Shown here: piece after piece, positions 1 to 7,398 of the stretch
How the letters are laid out: each line of letters opens with the position of its first letter
Numbering within the stretch: position 1 is the first letter of the stretch
Assembly: GCA_003648225.1 (NCBI GenBank)
Contig: QMOL01000008.1
Location: 1-26,340 of the forward strand
DNA length: 26,340 bases
Reading direction: 5' to 3'
Source of the DNA: Chlamydiota bacterium
GTDB taxonomy: Bacteria > Auribacterota > UBA3054 > B51-G9
The notes under the pieces: generated by a model
The model's database searches: none
Told to the model about the DNA's origin: nothing
Seen by the model: the letters and a program-made list of their open reading frames with translations, nothing else
Program-made: the position numbers and the translations under genes

Positions 1-532
1 CAGAAATTAAAACAGGCAGATCAGCTTCAATAATATCATATCCTTCTTCATTCATTCTTTCCGCTCTTATTTTACCATCAGCGAGTTCTTCAATTTTGCG
101 TACATAAGTAATTTGCGGCATATCAAGATGAACGGCAATTCCGGGCCCTACTTGCGCTGTATCACCGTCAATCGCCTGTTTACCCGTGATAATTATATCT
201 ACATCGCCAAGTTTTTTTATGGCTGTGGAAAGGGCATAAGATGTTGCTAAAGTATCCGAACCTGCAAATGCTCTGTCAGAAACAAGAACAGCTTTGTCGG
301 CACCGAGACTAATCGCTTCACGGAGAGCTTTTTCCGCCTGAGGCGGTCCCATAGAAATTGCGGTAACAGTTCCGCCAAATCGTTCTTTTAAGCGTACGCC
401 TTCTTCAAGAGCATAACAATCGAACGGATTAATAACGGCGTCAACGCCTTCTCTCATAAGGGTTTTAGTTTCCGGATTAATTTTAACATCCCCGCTGTCA
501 GGTACCTGTTTAATACAAACTACAATATTCAT
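1..532 (-). CDS. etfB: Electron transfer flavoprotein beta subunit (partial, C-terminus beyond window)
   Basis: EtfB pairs with EtfA to form the FAD/AMP-containing electron carrier that takes electrons from acyl-CoA dehydrogenases. The N-terminus read from ATG at 532 is MNIVVCIKQVPDSGDVKINP, the classic EtfB start. It is followed by a segment containing CYALEEGVRLKE, then AISLGADKAVLVSDRAF, then GKQAIDGDTAQVGP, which matches the AMP-binding loop of the family. About 177 codons are present and the 3' end lies outside the window, where etfA would be expected. It lies downstream of and co-oriented with the acyl-CoA dehydrogenase, so the two are likely functionally coupled. A TTGACA box at 596-601 (minus strand) and the hairpin at 549-570 leave open whether it also has its own promoter. 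I am confident of the family; the bifurcating versus housekeeping type cannot be decided from this part. Confidence 0.93.
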   Translation of the reverse strand, partial: MNIVVCIKQVPDSGDVKINPETKTLMREGVDAVINPFDCYALEEGVRLKERFGGTVTAISMGPPQAEKALREAISLGADKAVLVSDRAFAGSDTLATSYALSTAIKKLGDVDIIITGKQAIDGDTAQVGPGIAVHLDMPQITYVRKIEELADGKIRAERMNEEGYDIIEADLPVLIS

Positions 533-548
533 AGGAAAATTAGATTAG

Positions 549-570
549 TTACCACACAAAAGTGTGGTAA
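549..570 (-). other. Perfect hairpin in the acd-etfB intergenic region
   Basis: TTACCACAC at 549-557 and GTGTGGTAA at 562-570 form a perfect 9-bp stem with an AAAA loop. It lies 94-115 nt after the acyl-CoA dehydrogenase stop and ends 17 nt before the etfB start on the transcribed strand. No long U-tract follows on the minus strand, so it is not a textbook terminator. It may be an mRNA processing or attenuation hairpin or an operator. Confidence 0.45.
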
Positions 571-663
571 AATTATTAGATTAAATTCATCTTGATGTCA
601 AAAAAAATCAAAATGAATTTTGTGTTAATATAAAAATATAAAATTCAAATCCGTGATTCAAAT

Positions 664-1833
664 TTATTTTCTGCTTGCCGCTTCTTTAACGAGCTGATGA
701 CCAATAACATCGCGCTGGATTTGGTTTGTACCTTCGTAAATTTGTGTGATTTTAGCGTCTCGCATACGTTTTTCCATCGGATATTCTTTCATATAACCAT
801 ATCCGCCAAATACCTGAACTGCATCAGTAGTAACTTCCATTGCCATATCGGAAGCGTAACATTTTGCAATTGCAGATTCTTTAGCACATTTAAGGTCTCC
901 GCTATCAATTGAACGGGCAACCGCGTAAACAATAGCGCGTGAAGTTTCAACTTTCATCGACATATCAGCGAGTAAAAATCTCAATCCCTGATTCGCAATA
1001 ATATGATGACCAAACTGCTCACGCTGTCTCGCGTAATCCACCGCGTCATCAAGTGCGCCTGCAGCGATACCGAGAGCCTGAGCAGCGACGCCGGGTCTTG
1101 ACATATCGAAAGTTTTCATAGCGACCATAAAACCCATACCAACTTTTCCGAGGATATTTTCTGCCGGAATTTTGCAGTCTTCAAAAACAAGTTCATAAGT
1201 TGCAGAAGCACGGATGCCCATTTTATCTTCTTTTTTACCAAAAGAAAAGCCCGGAGTTCCTTTTTCAACTATAAATGCTGTCGCTCCGCGTGCTCCGCGA
1301 GATTTATCAGTCATCGCAATAATAACATACGTTTCTGCAACTTTACCGTTAGTAATCCATTGTTTTGTTCCGTTAAGAACATAAGAATCACCGTCTTTTG
1401 CTGCAGTAGTTTGGATACTTCCCGCATCAGATCCCGCACCGGCCTCTGTAAGGGCAAAAGCGGCGACTTTCTCTCCTGAAGCAATTTCAGGAAGATATTT
1501 TTTCTTTTGTTCATCATTTCCGAATAAAAGAATTGGGATTGTTCCAAGAGCCGTTGCAGCAAGGCAAAGAGAAATTCCGCCACATTGTTTACTGAGTTCT
1601 TCAACCGCGATAACGAGATTCATTATTCCTGATTCTCCTTCAGGAACCATGCCGCCATATTCTTCGTCAATATAAACTCCGCACAATCCTGCTTCGGCAA
1701 TAATTTTTTGAATATCCCATGGAAATTCATTTTTTTCATCGTATTCCAGCGCGATAGGTTTAATTTTTTTTACCGCGATTTCCTGAGCGGTTTCTTTTAT
1801 CATCTGTTGTTCTTCAGTAAGGAAATGATTCAT
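664..1833 (-). CDS. Acyl-CoA dehydrogenase (short-chain/butyryl type)
   Basis: This FAD enzyme oxidises acyl-CoA to trans-2-enoyl-CoA and passes electrons to ETF, whose beta subunit is encoded next. The product is 389 aa, the normal family length. Visible signatures are ALTEAGAGSDAGS (FAD/substrate loop), QWITNG, the middle beta domain, AQALGIAAGALDDAV, REQFG, and VFGGYGYMKEYPMEK. Near the C-terminus IYEGTNQIQR carries the glutamate that acts as catalytic base in short- and medium-chain dehydrogenases. The frame is open upstream to 1875, but the ATG at 1833 gives the canonical start MNHFLTEEQQMI and has an AGGA motif at a suitable distance (1842-1845). A strong promoter sits at 1924-1952. Exact chain-length specificity cannot be read from sequence alone. 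Confidence 0.93.
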   Translation of the reverse strand: MNHFLTEEQQMIKETAQEIAVKKIKPIALEYDEKNEFPWDIQKIIAEAGLCGVYIDEEYGGMVPEGESGIMNLVIAVEELSKQCGGISLCLAATALGTIPILLFGNDEQKKKYLPEIASGEKVAAFALTEAGAGSDAGSIQTTAAKDGDSYVLNGTKQWITNGKVAETYVIIAMTDKSRGARGATAFIVEKGTPGFSFGKKEDKMGIRASATYELVFEDCKIPAENILGKVGMGFMVAMKTFDMSRPGVAAQALGIAAGALDDAVDYARQREQFGHHIIANQGLRFLLADMSMKVETSRAIVYAVARSIDSGDLKCAKESAIAKCYASDMAMEVTTDAVQVFGGYGYMKEYPMEKRMRDAKITQIYEGTNQIQRDVIGHQLVKEAASRK

Positions 1834-1918
1834 TGTTTCAGTCCTAAATATTATAAAGGTTAATTTACTATACAATTGCCGTTAAATTACATTCGGTTTA
1901 TATTTTCATTAATAAAGA

Positions 1919-1952
1919 TTGACATTATACCAAAAAGTCAATATAACGTCAA
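1919..1952 (-). promoter_or_regulatory. Consensus, nearly palindromic promoter upstream of acyl-CoA dehydrogenase
   Basis: On the minus strand TTGACG (1952-1947), a 17-bp spacer and TATAAT (1929-1924) form a near-perfect sigma70-type promoter. Transcription is predicted to start near 1917, giving a leader of about 84 nt. The site is also an 11-bp inverted repeat with one mismatch (1919-1929 versus 1942-1952). Because of this, TTGACA-N17-TATAAC exists on the plus strand at 1919-1947, pointing antisense into the end of lpxK. The symmetry could also serve as an operator. Confidence 0.7.
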
Positions 1953-1958
1953 ATGATT

Positions 1959-3110
1959 TTACGGGTAGCAAATATTCATAATACAATCAGAAAACTTTTT
2001 CTCTCCTGATTGGATTTTAATTTCTATTTTCAGATAATAAATCGGGCAATTACGAACCCTTAAACCCGCTTTTTTTGAGAATCTTACTGAATCTTTTTCT
2101 GTTATTATCACTGCGTCAGTATGCCAGTTCGCTGCCCTTCTGTAAACGTGTTCGATTTCATCTCTTCTGAATCTATGATGGTCGGGATATGTATAAACGC
2201 GTTGAACTGTTGCTCCATTTTCTTTTAATAAAGTTATAAATCCTTCCGGTTGAGCTATTCCAGTCATTACAAAAACATTATTATCTTTAATCGTTTCAAT
2301 AGGAACACATTCGCCTGTATGTAAATTGACTAATGAAACCGGTTCATAATAGCACGACATAATTTCTGCTTTATCGTTGTATTTTCTAATTACGGCTTTA
2401 ATTGGATTTATATCAACATTTTTTGATTTTGTGATGATAATGTGCGTTGCGCGTCTCAATCCTGACAAAGGTTCTCGTAATAATCCGGCCGGAAGAAGTT
2501 TGTCAAAACCAAATGGACACGTGGCATCAATCAAAACAACATCTATTTGCCTTTGCAATCTGATATGCTGCATTCCATCATCAAGCAAAATTGTATCAAC
2601 TCCAAAATGAGATATCGCGTAGCGGCTTCCACGTACACGGTCATGATCAACAATAACAATTACATTTTCAAGGTTTCTTGCAAGCATATATGGTTCGTCA
2701 CCTGACACTCGTGCGCCTAACAGGAGATTTTTTCCATCATGTACCACAAGAGTTGTAGGATATAATTGTTTGTGTTTCCGCCGCCATTTTAAACTTGGCG
2801 ATTTGGCTTTATAACCCCGGCTGACAATGGCTACTTTCCGCCCTCCGGCAGTCAACGCTCTGGCAAAAGTTTCTGTTACAGGTGTTTTCCCTGTTCCACC
2901 CACGGTAATATTTCCTATACTTATAACAACACATCCCGGCCATGACCGTTTAAAAATACCGTGCTCATATAATTTTGTTCTGGAGCGCACAGCAATGCCG
3001 AATAATTTAGACGCCGCGGAAAGAGTTCCCCGGGCAAAACGCGCAAAGCGGTCGTTTCGACTCCCGGAAACTATTTCTTTCCATTTTTGCTCAATCGCTT
3101 TTGCAGGCAT
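1959..3110 (-). CDS. lpxK: Tetraacyldisaccharide 4'-kinase
   Basis: LpxK phosphorylates the 4' position of the lipid A disaccharide at the inner face of the cytoplasmic membrane, the sixth step of lipid A synthesis. Near residues 66-77 the sequence GNITVGGTGKTP is the typical LpxK P-loop. It is followed by VAIVSRGYKAK, VSGDEPYMLARN, DTILLDDGMQHIRLQRQIDV (the DDGxQH motif), LLPAGLLREPLSGL and TEKDSVRF near the C-terminus. At 383 aa it is slightly longer than the usual 320-350 aa, with extra residues at the N-terminus. The start is ATG at 3110, immediately preceded by a four-unit 8-bp tandem repeat that occupies the ribosome-binding region. It is the last gene of the nadD-lpxK run. Its presence supports a Gram-negative envelope. 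Confidence 0.93.
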   Translation of the reverse strand: MPAKAIEQKWKEIVSGSRNDRFARFARGTLSAASKLFGIAVRSRTKLYEHGIFKRSWPGCVVISIGNITVGGTGKTPVTETFARALTAGGRKVAIVSRGYKAKSPSLKWRRKHKQLYPTTLVVHDGKNLLLGARVSGDEPYMLARNLENVIVIVDHDRVRGSRYAISHFGVDTILLDDGMQHIRLQRQIDVVLIDATCPFGFDKLLPAGLLREPLSGLRRATHIIITKSKNVDINPIKAVIRKYNDKAEIMSCYYEPVSLVNLHTGECVPIETIKDNNVFVMTGIAQPEGFITLLKENGATVQRVYTYPDHHRFRRDEIEHVYRRAANWHTDAVIITEKDSVRFSKKAGLRVRNCPIYYLKIEIKIQSGEKKFSDCIMNICYP

Positions 3111-3142
3111 TTATGATTTTATAATTTTATGATTTTATGATT
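3111..3142. repeat. Four tandem 8-bp repeats directly upstream of lpxK
   Basis: On the plus strand the unit TTATGATT occurs four times in a row (the second copy is TTATAATT), ending exactly against the lpxK start codon at 3110. The array fills the coaB-lpxK gap, leaving no recognisable Shine-Dalgarno site. Copy-number change would alter the spacing and structure of the translation initiation region. Confidence 0.8.
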
Positions 3143-3150
3143 GCGAACTA

Positions 3151-3804
3151 TTAATTGGTTTTATTATGAATTCTAGTTGCTTCGTTAACAATCATTTCAG
3201 CAATATCTTTTTTTCTACAGCGTCCAATTTCTCTTTTTTCTCCATCACGAAAAAGTAAGGTTGCTTTAATATGTTCTACGGCAAATCCATAATCTTTTCC
3301 GCCGACTTCATTTGCAACAATCATATCCATTCTTTTTTTCTCGAGTTTACGCTTTGCCGATACTATTACATCATTTGTTTCAGCAGCAAATCCGATTATA
3401 GTTTGTTTTTTTTCTGATCTTCTTATGCTAAGCAGAATATCGGGATTTCTTTCGAGTCTTAAAATAAAAGTTTCATCAGATTTATGAATTTTATTGATTG
3501 ATGTTTTTACAGGGCGAAAATCGCAAACTGCTGCTGTCATTACTAAAACATCACACTCAGGGAAATTCTGCATTATTGCGGTATGCATTTCAAGAGCTGT
3601 TATTGTTTTAATAACCTCTGCTTTTTCAGGATATTCCAACTTAACAGGCCCGGTAATTATTTTTACCTGATGACCGGAGTTAAGAGCCGATTCAGCAACC
3701 ATTAAACCCATCTTCCCTGAACTTGCGTTCGTTATAAAACGAACCGGGTCTATATGTTCTCGAGTCGGTCCAGCGCTAATTAAGAATTTTAATGATTTTA
3801 TCAT
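3151..3804 (-). CDS. coaB: Phosphopantothenoylcysteine synthetase (free-standing CoaB)
   Basis: CoaB condenses 4'-phosphopantothenate with cysteine, using CTP in most bacteria, in coenzyme A synthesis. The N-terminus FLISAGPTREHIDPVRFITN, followed by ASSGKMG, is the hallmark of the CoaB (DNA/pantothenate metabolism flavoprotein C-terminal) domain. Further along are VLVMTAAVCDFRP, NPDILLSI, IIGFAAET and MDMIVANEV, all expected of the nucleotide and phosphopantothenate sites. At 217 aa it is only the synthetase half. The decarboxylase half is the separate gene just upstream, ending 5 nt before this ATG. Most bacteria carry a fused CoaBC, so the split is a noteworthy but not unique arrangement. 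The two products probably act together. Confidence 0.93.
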   Translation of the reverse strand: MIKSLKFLISAGPTREHIDPVRFITNASSGKMGLMVAESALNSGHQVKIITGPVKLEYPEKAEVIKTITALEMHTAIMQNFPECDVLVMTAAVCDFRPVKTSINKIHKSDETFILRLERNPDILLSIRRSEKKQTIIGFAAETNDVIVSAKRKLEKKRMDMIVANEVGGKDYGFAVEHIKATLLFRDGEKREIGRCRKKDIAEMIVNEATRIHNKTN

Positions 3805-3809
3805 AATTT

Positions 3810-4352
3810 TTATTTTAAAGAATTCTGAATCTTATTAACAATTTGTTCAACTGGCGCTAATCTGCCTGTACCAACTTTCCCGCACGCAAGTTCGCCGTTT
3901 TCCGGATCAATAATCATAAAATTTCGTTGCCTGAGAATTGAAATATTTTCTTGCGTTACGGGATTTCCCAGCATCGCCGTATTCATTGACGGAGCGATTA
4001 TCTTCATACCGTTAAACGCAAGTGCGGTTGCGGAAAGAGCGTCATCAGCAATTCCGTACGCGATTTTAGCTATAATATTCGCCGTTGCCGGAGCAATTAC
4101 CATTAAATCTCCTCTTTCAGCAAGAGAAATATGTTCCGGCCGCCATTCGGCAGTTTCAGTAAACAAATCAATACTAACAGGATTTTTCGATAAAGTTTTA
4201 AACGTTAGCGGCGTGACTAATTTAGCAGCATTCCTAGTCATTATAACATGAACGTCGCAATCGTTTTTAACAAGTTGACGGATTAGGTCACAAGCTTTAT
4301 AAGCCGCGATCGAACCTGTAACACCAAGTAGTATTATTTTATTATTTGACAT
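3810..4352 (-). CDS. coaC: Phosphopantothenoylcysteine decarboxylase (free-standing CoaC)
   Basis: This FMN enzyme decarboxylates phosphopantothenoylcysteine to 4'-phosphopantetheine. From ATG at 4352 the 180-aa product begins with an FMN-binding segment containing LLGVTGSIAAYKACDL. The active-site histidine is H74 in WRPEHISLA. The substrate motif PSMNTAM lies at 121-127, and the mobile flap cysteine is C157 in ELACGKVGTGRLAP. The frame is open to 4421, but those residues do not resemble the family, so the ATG at 4352 is preferred. It is followed 5 nt later by coaB. In many bacteria rpoZ lies between gmk and this gene; here the 93-bp gap is too short to encode omega. Confidence 0.93.
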   Translation of the reverse strand: MSNNKIILLGVTGSIAAYKACDLIRQLVKNDCDVHVIMTRNAAKLVTPLTFKTLSKNPVSIDLFTETAEWRPEHISLAERGDLMVIAPATANIIAKIAYGIADDALSATALAFNGMKIIAPSMNTAMLGNPVTQENISILRQRNFMIIDPENGELACGKVGTGRLAPVEQIVNKIQNSLK

Positions 4353-4445
4353 TTTTAGTATTTTAGGTTTTGCGTTAGCTCCCCCGTGTATGTATAAGTA
4401 AATTATAAATTTAGCAAACATATTCTAAATTTAAAAATTATATTT

Positions 4446-5021
4446 TTAAATTTTTTTAGAATATAAAATGTTTTCTATTTCTTTTTGCGCTTCTTCAAGA
4501 TTATCGTTCACAACGCGATAATCAAAAAAATCCCTCTGTGCCATTTCAAATTCGGCTTCCCGTAATCTTTTGCAAATCGCCTCTTCACTTTCTGTTCCTC
4601 TGCTTCGTAACCTGTGTTCGAGTTCTTCCATCGAAGGGGGTTCTATAAAAATCAATACTGCGTCAGGAAGTTTTTGTTTAACTTGTTTAGCACCTTTAGT
4701 ATCTACATCAAGCAACACGTTGATTCCTTTTTTTAATCTTTCGATTATCGGATGCTTTAACGTTCCGTAATAATTCCCGAACACTTCCGCGCTTTCCAGA
4801 AAGTTATTATTTTTCAGATGATTGTTATATTCTTCCTGAGAGATAAAATGATAATCTTTATGAATAATTTCGCCGGGCCTTTTTTGTCGTGTTGTTGCTG
4901 AGACCGAAAAATACAAATCAGGATGTTTTTTGAGAAGGTAATTTCGTAATGTTGTTTTACCAGCGCCTGACGGGGCAGTAATAACAAATAAGTTTCCTGC
5001 TTTTGAATCAGATTTTTTCAT
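4446..5021 (-). CDS. gmk: Guanylate kinase
   Basis: Guanylate kinase converts GMP and ATP to GDP and ADP. At 191 aa it has normal length. The P-loop APSGAGKTT is at residues 16-24. SVSATTRQKRPGE, DYHFIS and FLESAEVFGNYYGT form the GMP-binding lobe. LLDVDTKGAKQVK and IFIEPPSMEELEHRLRSRGT complete the core and lid. The start ATG at 5021 lies inside rsfS (14-nt overlap), indicating translational coupling. Confidence 0.95.
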   Translation of the reverse strand: MKKSDSKAGNLFVITAPSGAGKTTLRNYLLKKHPDLYFSVSATTRQKRPGEIIHKDYHFISQEEYNNHLKNNNFLESAEVFGNYYGTLKHPIIERLKKGINVLLDVDTKGAKQVKQKLPDAVLIFIEPPSMEELEHRLRSRGTESEEAICKRLREAEFEMAQRDFFDYRVVNDNLEEAQKEIENILYSKKI

Positions 5022-5391
5022 TTTTCTGTTTTGGGAGTTCTATTTTACAGTCACAACCTTTCCACATTTTCTCTATTTCATAATGCTCTCGCTCTTTCGG
5101 TATAAAAAGATGAACAATACAATCAAGATAATCAAGAACAACCCAACTATTTTGCATTTCTCCGTCTTTGTGCAAAGGTTTAACTCCCAGCTTTTTCAAT
5201 TGACGCGTTAAATTCTCACCGGCAGCTTTCATTTGCCTGTCATTGTTAACAGATCCAACCAGAAAGAAATCTGTAATTGATGAAACTCCTCGTACATCGT
5301 AAGCATTCAGGTCAAAAACATGTTTATCATTTAAGAGTTCGGCACATTTTTCCAGCAGGATTTTGTTTTCATATTTAATTTTTTTTGACAA
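5008..5391 (-). CDS. rsfS: Ribosomal silencing factor RsfS
   Basis: RsfS binds ribosomal protein uL14 and blocks subunit joining when nutrients are scarce. The 127-aa protein shows the DUF143 core: FDLNAYDVRGVSSITDFFLV, then RQMKAAGENL, then MQNSWVVLDYLDCIVHLFIP and EREHYEIEKMW. It starts 1 nt after the nadD stop codon and overlaps gmk at its 3' end. The nadD-rsfS pairing is among the most conserved in bacteria and supports both calls. Confidence 0.94.
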   Translation of the reverse strand: MSKKIKYENKILLEKCAELLNDKHVFDLNAYDVRGVSSITDFFLVGSVNNDRQMKAAGENLTRQLKKLGVKPLHKDGEMQNSWVVLDYLDCIVHLFIPKEREHYEIEKMWKGCDCKIELPKQKNEKI

Positions 5392-5392
5392 T

Positions 5393-5992
5393 TTATTCCT
5401 CTTTTTTATTATAAAGTTTATTTTTATAAATATATTCTTTTACATTTTCAGGCAAAAAATATCGAATACTTTTTTTGTTTAATATTCTATCACGTATCCA
5501 AGTTGACGTTATTTCGATTCCAGGCCCTTTAAGCAGCAGAAATGGCGGTTCAACTTTGCTAATTCTGCTTCCCGGCCTGCTATATACTGTAACCTCTGCC
5601 AGTTCATGAATTCTTTCCGGTTCCCGCCATTCATTAAATGTCAGGTAATTATCTGAGCCAATAAGCAAAAATAATTTTGCTTCCCCACCGAATTCTTTTT
5701 TGATCTGTTCCAAAGTATCAATTGTATATGATGTCCCTTCGCGATTAAATTCAATATTACTTACATTAAATTTATTGTTGTCGCGCGTTGCAAGTTTAAG
5801 CATTTCATACCTGTGATCCGCACGTTCGATTGTTTCTCTTTTATCAGTTTTATGTGGAGCTATCCGCGCCGGAACAAATAAAAGTTTATCAAGCTTTAAT
5901 TGTTCAACTGCAAGTTCTGCTATTGCGAGATGGGCAATATGTACCGGATCAAACGTTCCGCCCATTATTCCGATTTTCAATGTTTTTTCCAC
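5393..5992 (-). CDS. nadD: Nicotinate-nucleotide adenylyltransferase
   Basis: NadD transfers AMP from ATP to nicotinate mononucleotide, giving deamido-NAD in NAD synthesis. The nucleotidyltransferase signature GIMGGTFDPVHIAHL lies near the N-terminus. It is followed by FVPARIAPHK, YTIDTLEQIKKEF, LLIGSDNYLTFNEW and the ISTxxxR-like element ITSTWIRDRI. The preferred start is GTG at 5992 (199 aa), six residues before the conserved core. A TTG at 6031 would add 13 residues, but it would lie only about 8 nt from the predicted transcription start of the promoter at 6046-6074. No good Shine-Dalgarno site is visible for either. It is the first gene of the housekeeping run. Confidence 0.93.
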   Translation of the reverse strand: MEKTLKIGIMGGTFDPVHIAHLAIAELAVEQLKLDKLLFVPARIAPHKTDKRETIERADHRYEMLKLATRDNNKFNVSNIEFNREGTSYTIDTLEQIKKEFGGEAKLFLLIGSDNYLTFNEWREPERIHELAEVTVYSRPGSRISKVEPPFLLLKGPGIEITSTWIRDRILNKKSIRYFLPENVKEYIYKNKLYNKKEE

Positions 5993-6045
5993 ATTATCAA
6001 CTGAAAAATTAAAATTAATCACTAAATACAATTATTACTAAGGTT

Positions 6046-6074
6046 ATAATACAAAAATCAAGTTCATTTTGCAA
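6046..6074 (-). promoter_or_regulatory. Promoter of the nadD-rsfS-gmk-coaC-coaB-lpxK run
   Basis: On the minus strand TTGCAA (6074-6069), a 17-bp spacer and TATTAT (6051-6046) form a good sigma70-type promoter. The predicted start near 6039 leaves about 46 nt before the GTG at 5992. Confidence 0.6.
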
Positions 6075-6126
6075 CCCAATTCCTATGACTAAATCGAAGG
6101 AATGCAAAAAAATGTCAAATGGGGGG

Positions 6127-6465
6127 TTATAAGTTGATAATCCGAACACCACACATCGTTAGCGTATCAGTAATATGCATTCCGCAGTTTTCAGCGAGTA
6201 TTTTCGCGATTTTTTTCTAACGCGAGCCAAAAACTCAATTGGTGAGCAACAGATCATATTTTTAAAAGATTTGTAAAAAGTGCTCTTGTTTATACTAATA
6301 AGATTAGACAGCATTTGTATAATGTATCCCTGTTCCTCCAAGCACAAAAACAAGTTCATCAAAATCGTGTGTATGAAGACCGGGAAGTTCCTTACCATCT
6401 ATCATTAAAGTTCTAAAATTTCTACTTTGAAAATAATTCTTTTCTTCAATCATTTCTACTTTCAT
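6127..6465 (-). pseudogene. AraC-family regulator pseudogene (internal deletion plus frameshift)
   Basis: From ATG at 6465 the frame encodes an AraC-type cupin start: LMIDGKELPGLHTHDFDELV, then FVLGGTGIHYTNAV, and stops at 6304. Directly downstream in another frame is part of an AraC helix-turn-helix: LSNLISINKSTFYKSFKNMI, then CCSPIEFLARVRKK. After a run of seven A (minus strand, about 6210-6216) the original frame resumes with KIAKILAENCGMHITDTLTM, CGVRIINL and a stop at 6127-6129. This resembles the second AraC helix-turn-helix. An intact member is about 270-300 aa, so most of the cupin, the linker and the first helix-turn-helix are missing. The parts are collinear, which favours decay of one gene. 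Its start is 36 nt after the stop of the 6501-7082 ORF. Confidence 0.8.
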
Positions 6466-6500
6466 AAAAACAACTTGGTTTTAATCAATATCAACTAACG

Positions 6501-7082
6501 TTATTCAACAAAATTATCTTTCCCGACAATAGGCTCTGTCACTTTAACTTTTTTACCGTATTGTTTTTCTTTAATTTTACTGCTAACATCAACTGCTATT
6601 ACGGCCGGCCCAATTGCTTTAGTGTTAATTTTTTTTATCTTTCCCAAAGTCACTGCACTAACAATTGCGTTGCTTGCAATACATTCATTGTATGCTTGCC
6701 TGTACGCATTGCCGCTATAAGCGTTAGTATCAACGGATTTACAAATAAGAATATTTTCAATAGCTTCTTTATGACTTGCTTTAATCTGACATTTGGGGCT
6801 ATCTTCACCAATCATGATAACGCCATTCCCGCAAGCAAATGGATCGCCAAACCCGCCATGATTTGATTGTGCGCGTTTAAGTTTACCTGTAATGAAGATG
6901 GATCTTATACCCGCACCCTTTTTAGAGATATTTTGAATTATAACACCTTTATCATCTCCTAAATTATTCACAACTATTTTCCGGATATTCTCTTCAAGTC
7001 CTTTAAAGAGAATTTTCCTGACTTTACCATCTACGAAGATATAAGGCATTTTCCCTTTTCCTTTTGATTGTCCGAAATCCAC
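6501..7082 (-). CDS. Unknown protein, probably a C-terminal fragment of a larger surface protein
   Basis: I do not recognise this 193-aa product with certainty. It is rich in short beta-prone stretches (KILFKGLEENIRKIVVNNLG, GVIIQNISKK, IRSIFITGKLKRA, GNGVIMIGED, KIKKINTKAIGPAVIAVDVS). These resemble the repeats of secreted beta-helix-like proteins common in planctomycetes; that is an inference. The called start is GTG at 7082, but the same frame stays open without a start codon to about 7148, reading GSHDSIALFIEGGNPKKIQV. Just beyond lies a run of eight A (minus strand, 7142-7149). Upstream of it a different frame continues with NFVLVEITKKETRIVLLNLL, from about 7224. A one-base change in the run would join the two. 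There is no signal peptide. It may be a broken gene, like its neighbour the AraC pseudogene. Confidence 0.5.
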   Translation of the reverse strand: MDFGQSKGKGKMPYIFVDGKVRKILFKGLEENIRKIVVNNLGDDKGVIIQNISKKGAGIRSIFITGKLKRAQSNHGGFGDPFACGNGVIMIGEDSPKCQIKASHKEAIENILICKSVDTNAYSGNAYRQAYNECIASNAIVSAVTLGKIKKINTKAIGPAVIAVDVSSKIKEKQYGKKVKVTEPIVGKDNFVE

Positions 7083-7287
7083 TTGAATCTTTTTTGGATT
7101 ACCACCTTCAATAAAAAGTGCAATGGAATCGTGTGAACCTATTTTTTTTCAAAAGGTTTAATAATACAATTCTTGTCTCCTTTTTAGTTATTTCAACTAA
7201 AACAAAATTAGAAATCTTATGATTTTATATATTATATCATTTAAAGATTTAAAATAATACAACAATTGTCCAGCAATTAACACTATT

Positions 7288-7358
7288 GTTGCCATGCCAA
7301 TTCTTACTGATTTGTAGGCATGGCTGAGGAAATTGAAATTCTTTGAATTTAAATTTAT
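7288..7358. repeat. 71-bp direct repeat, copy 1
   Basis: This copy is identical to 7399-7469 except for one base (A versus G in TTCTTRCTG). It contains a hairpin with an 8-bp stem, GCCATGCC (7291-7298) and GGCATGGC (7317-7324), and an 18-nt loop. The period between copies is 111 bp. Confidence 0.9.
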
Positions 7359-7398
7359 GGGTATAAGGATTTACACCTTTTAAAAATAGGAGTCCTGG

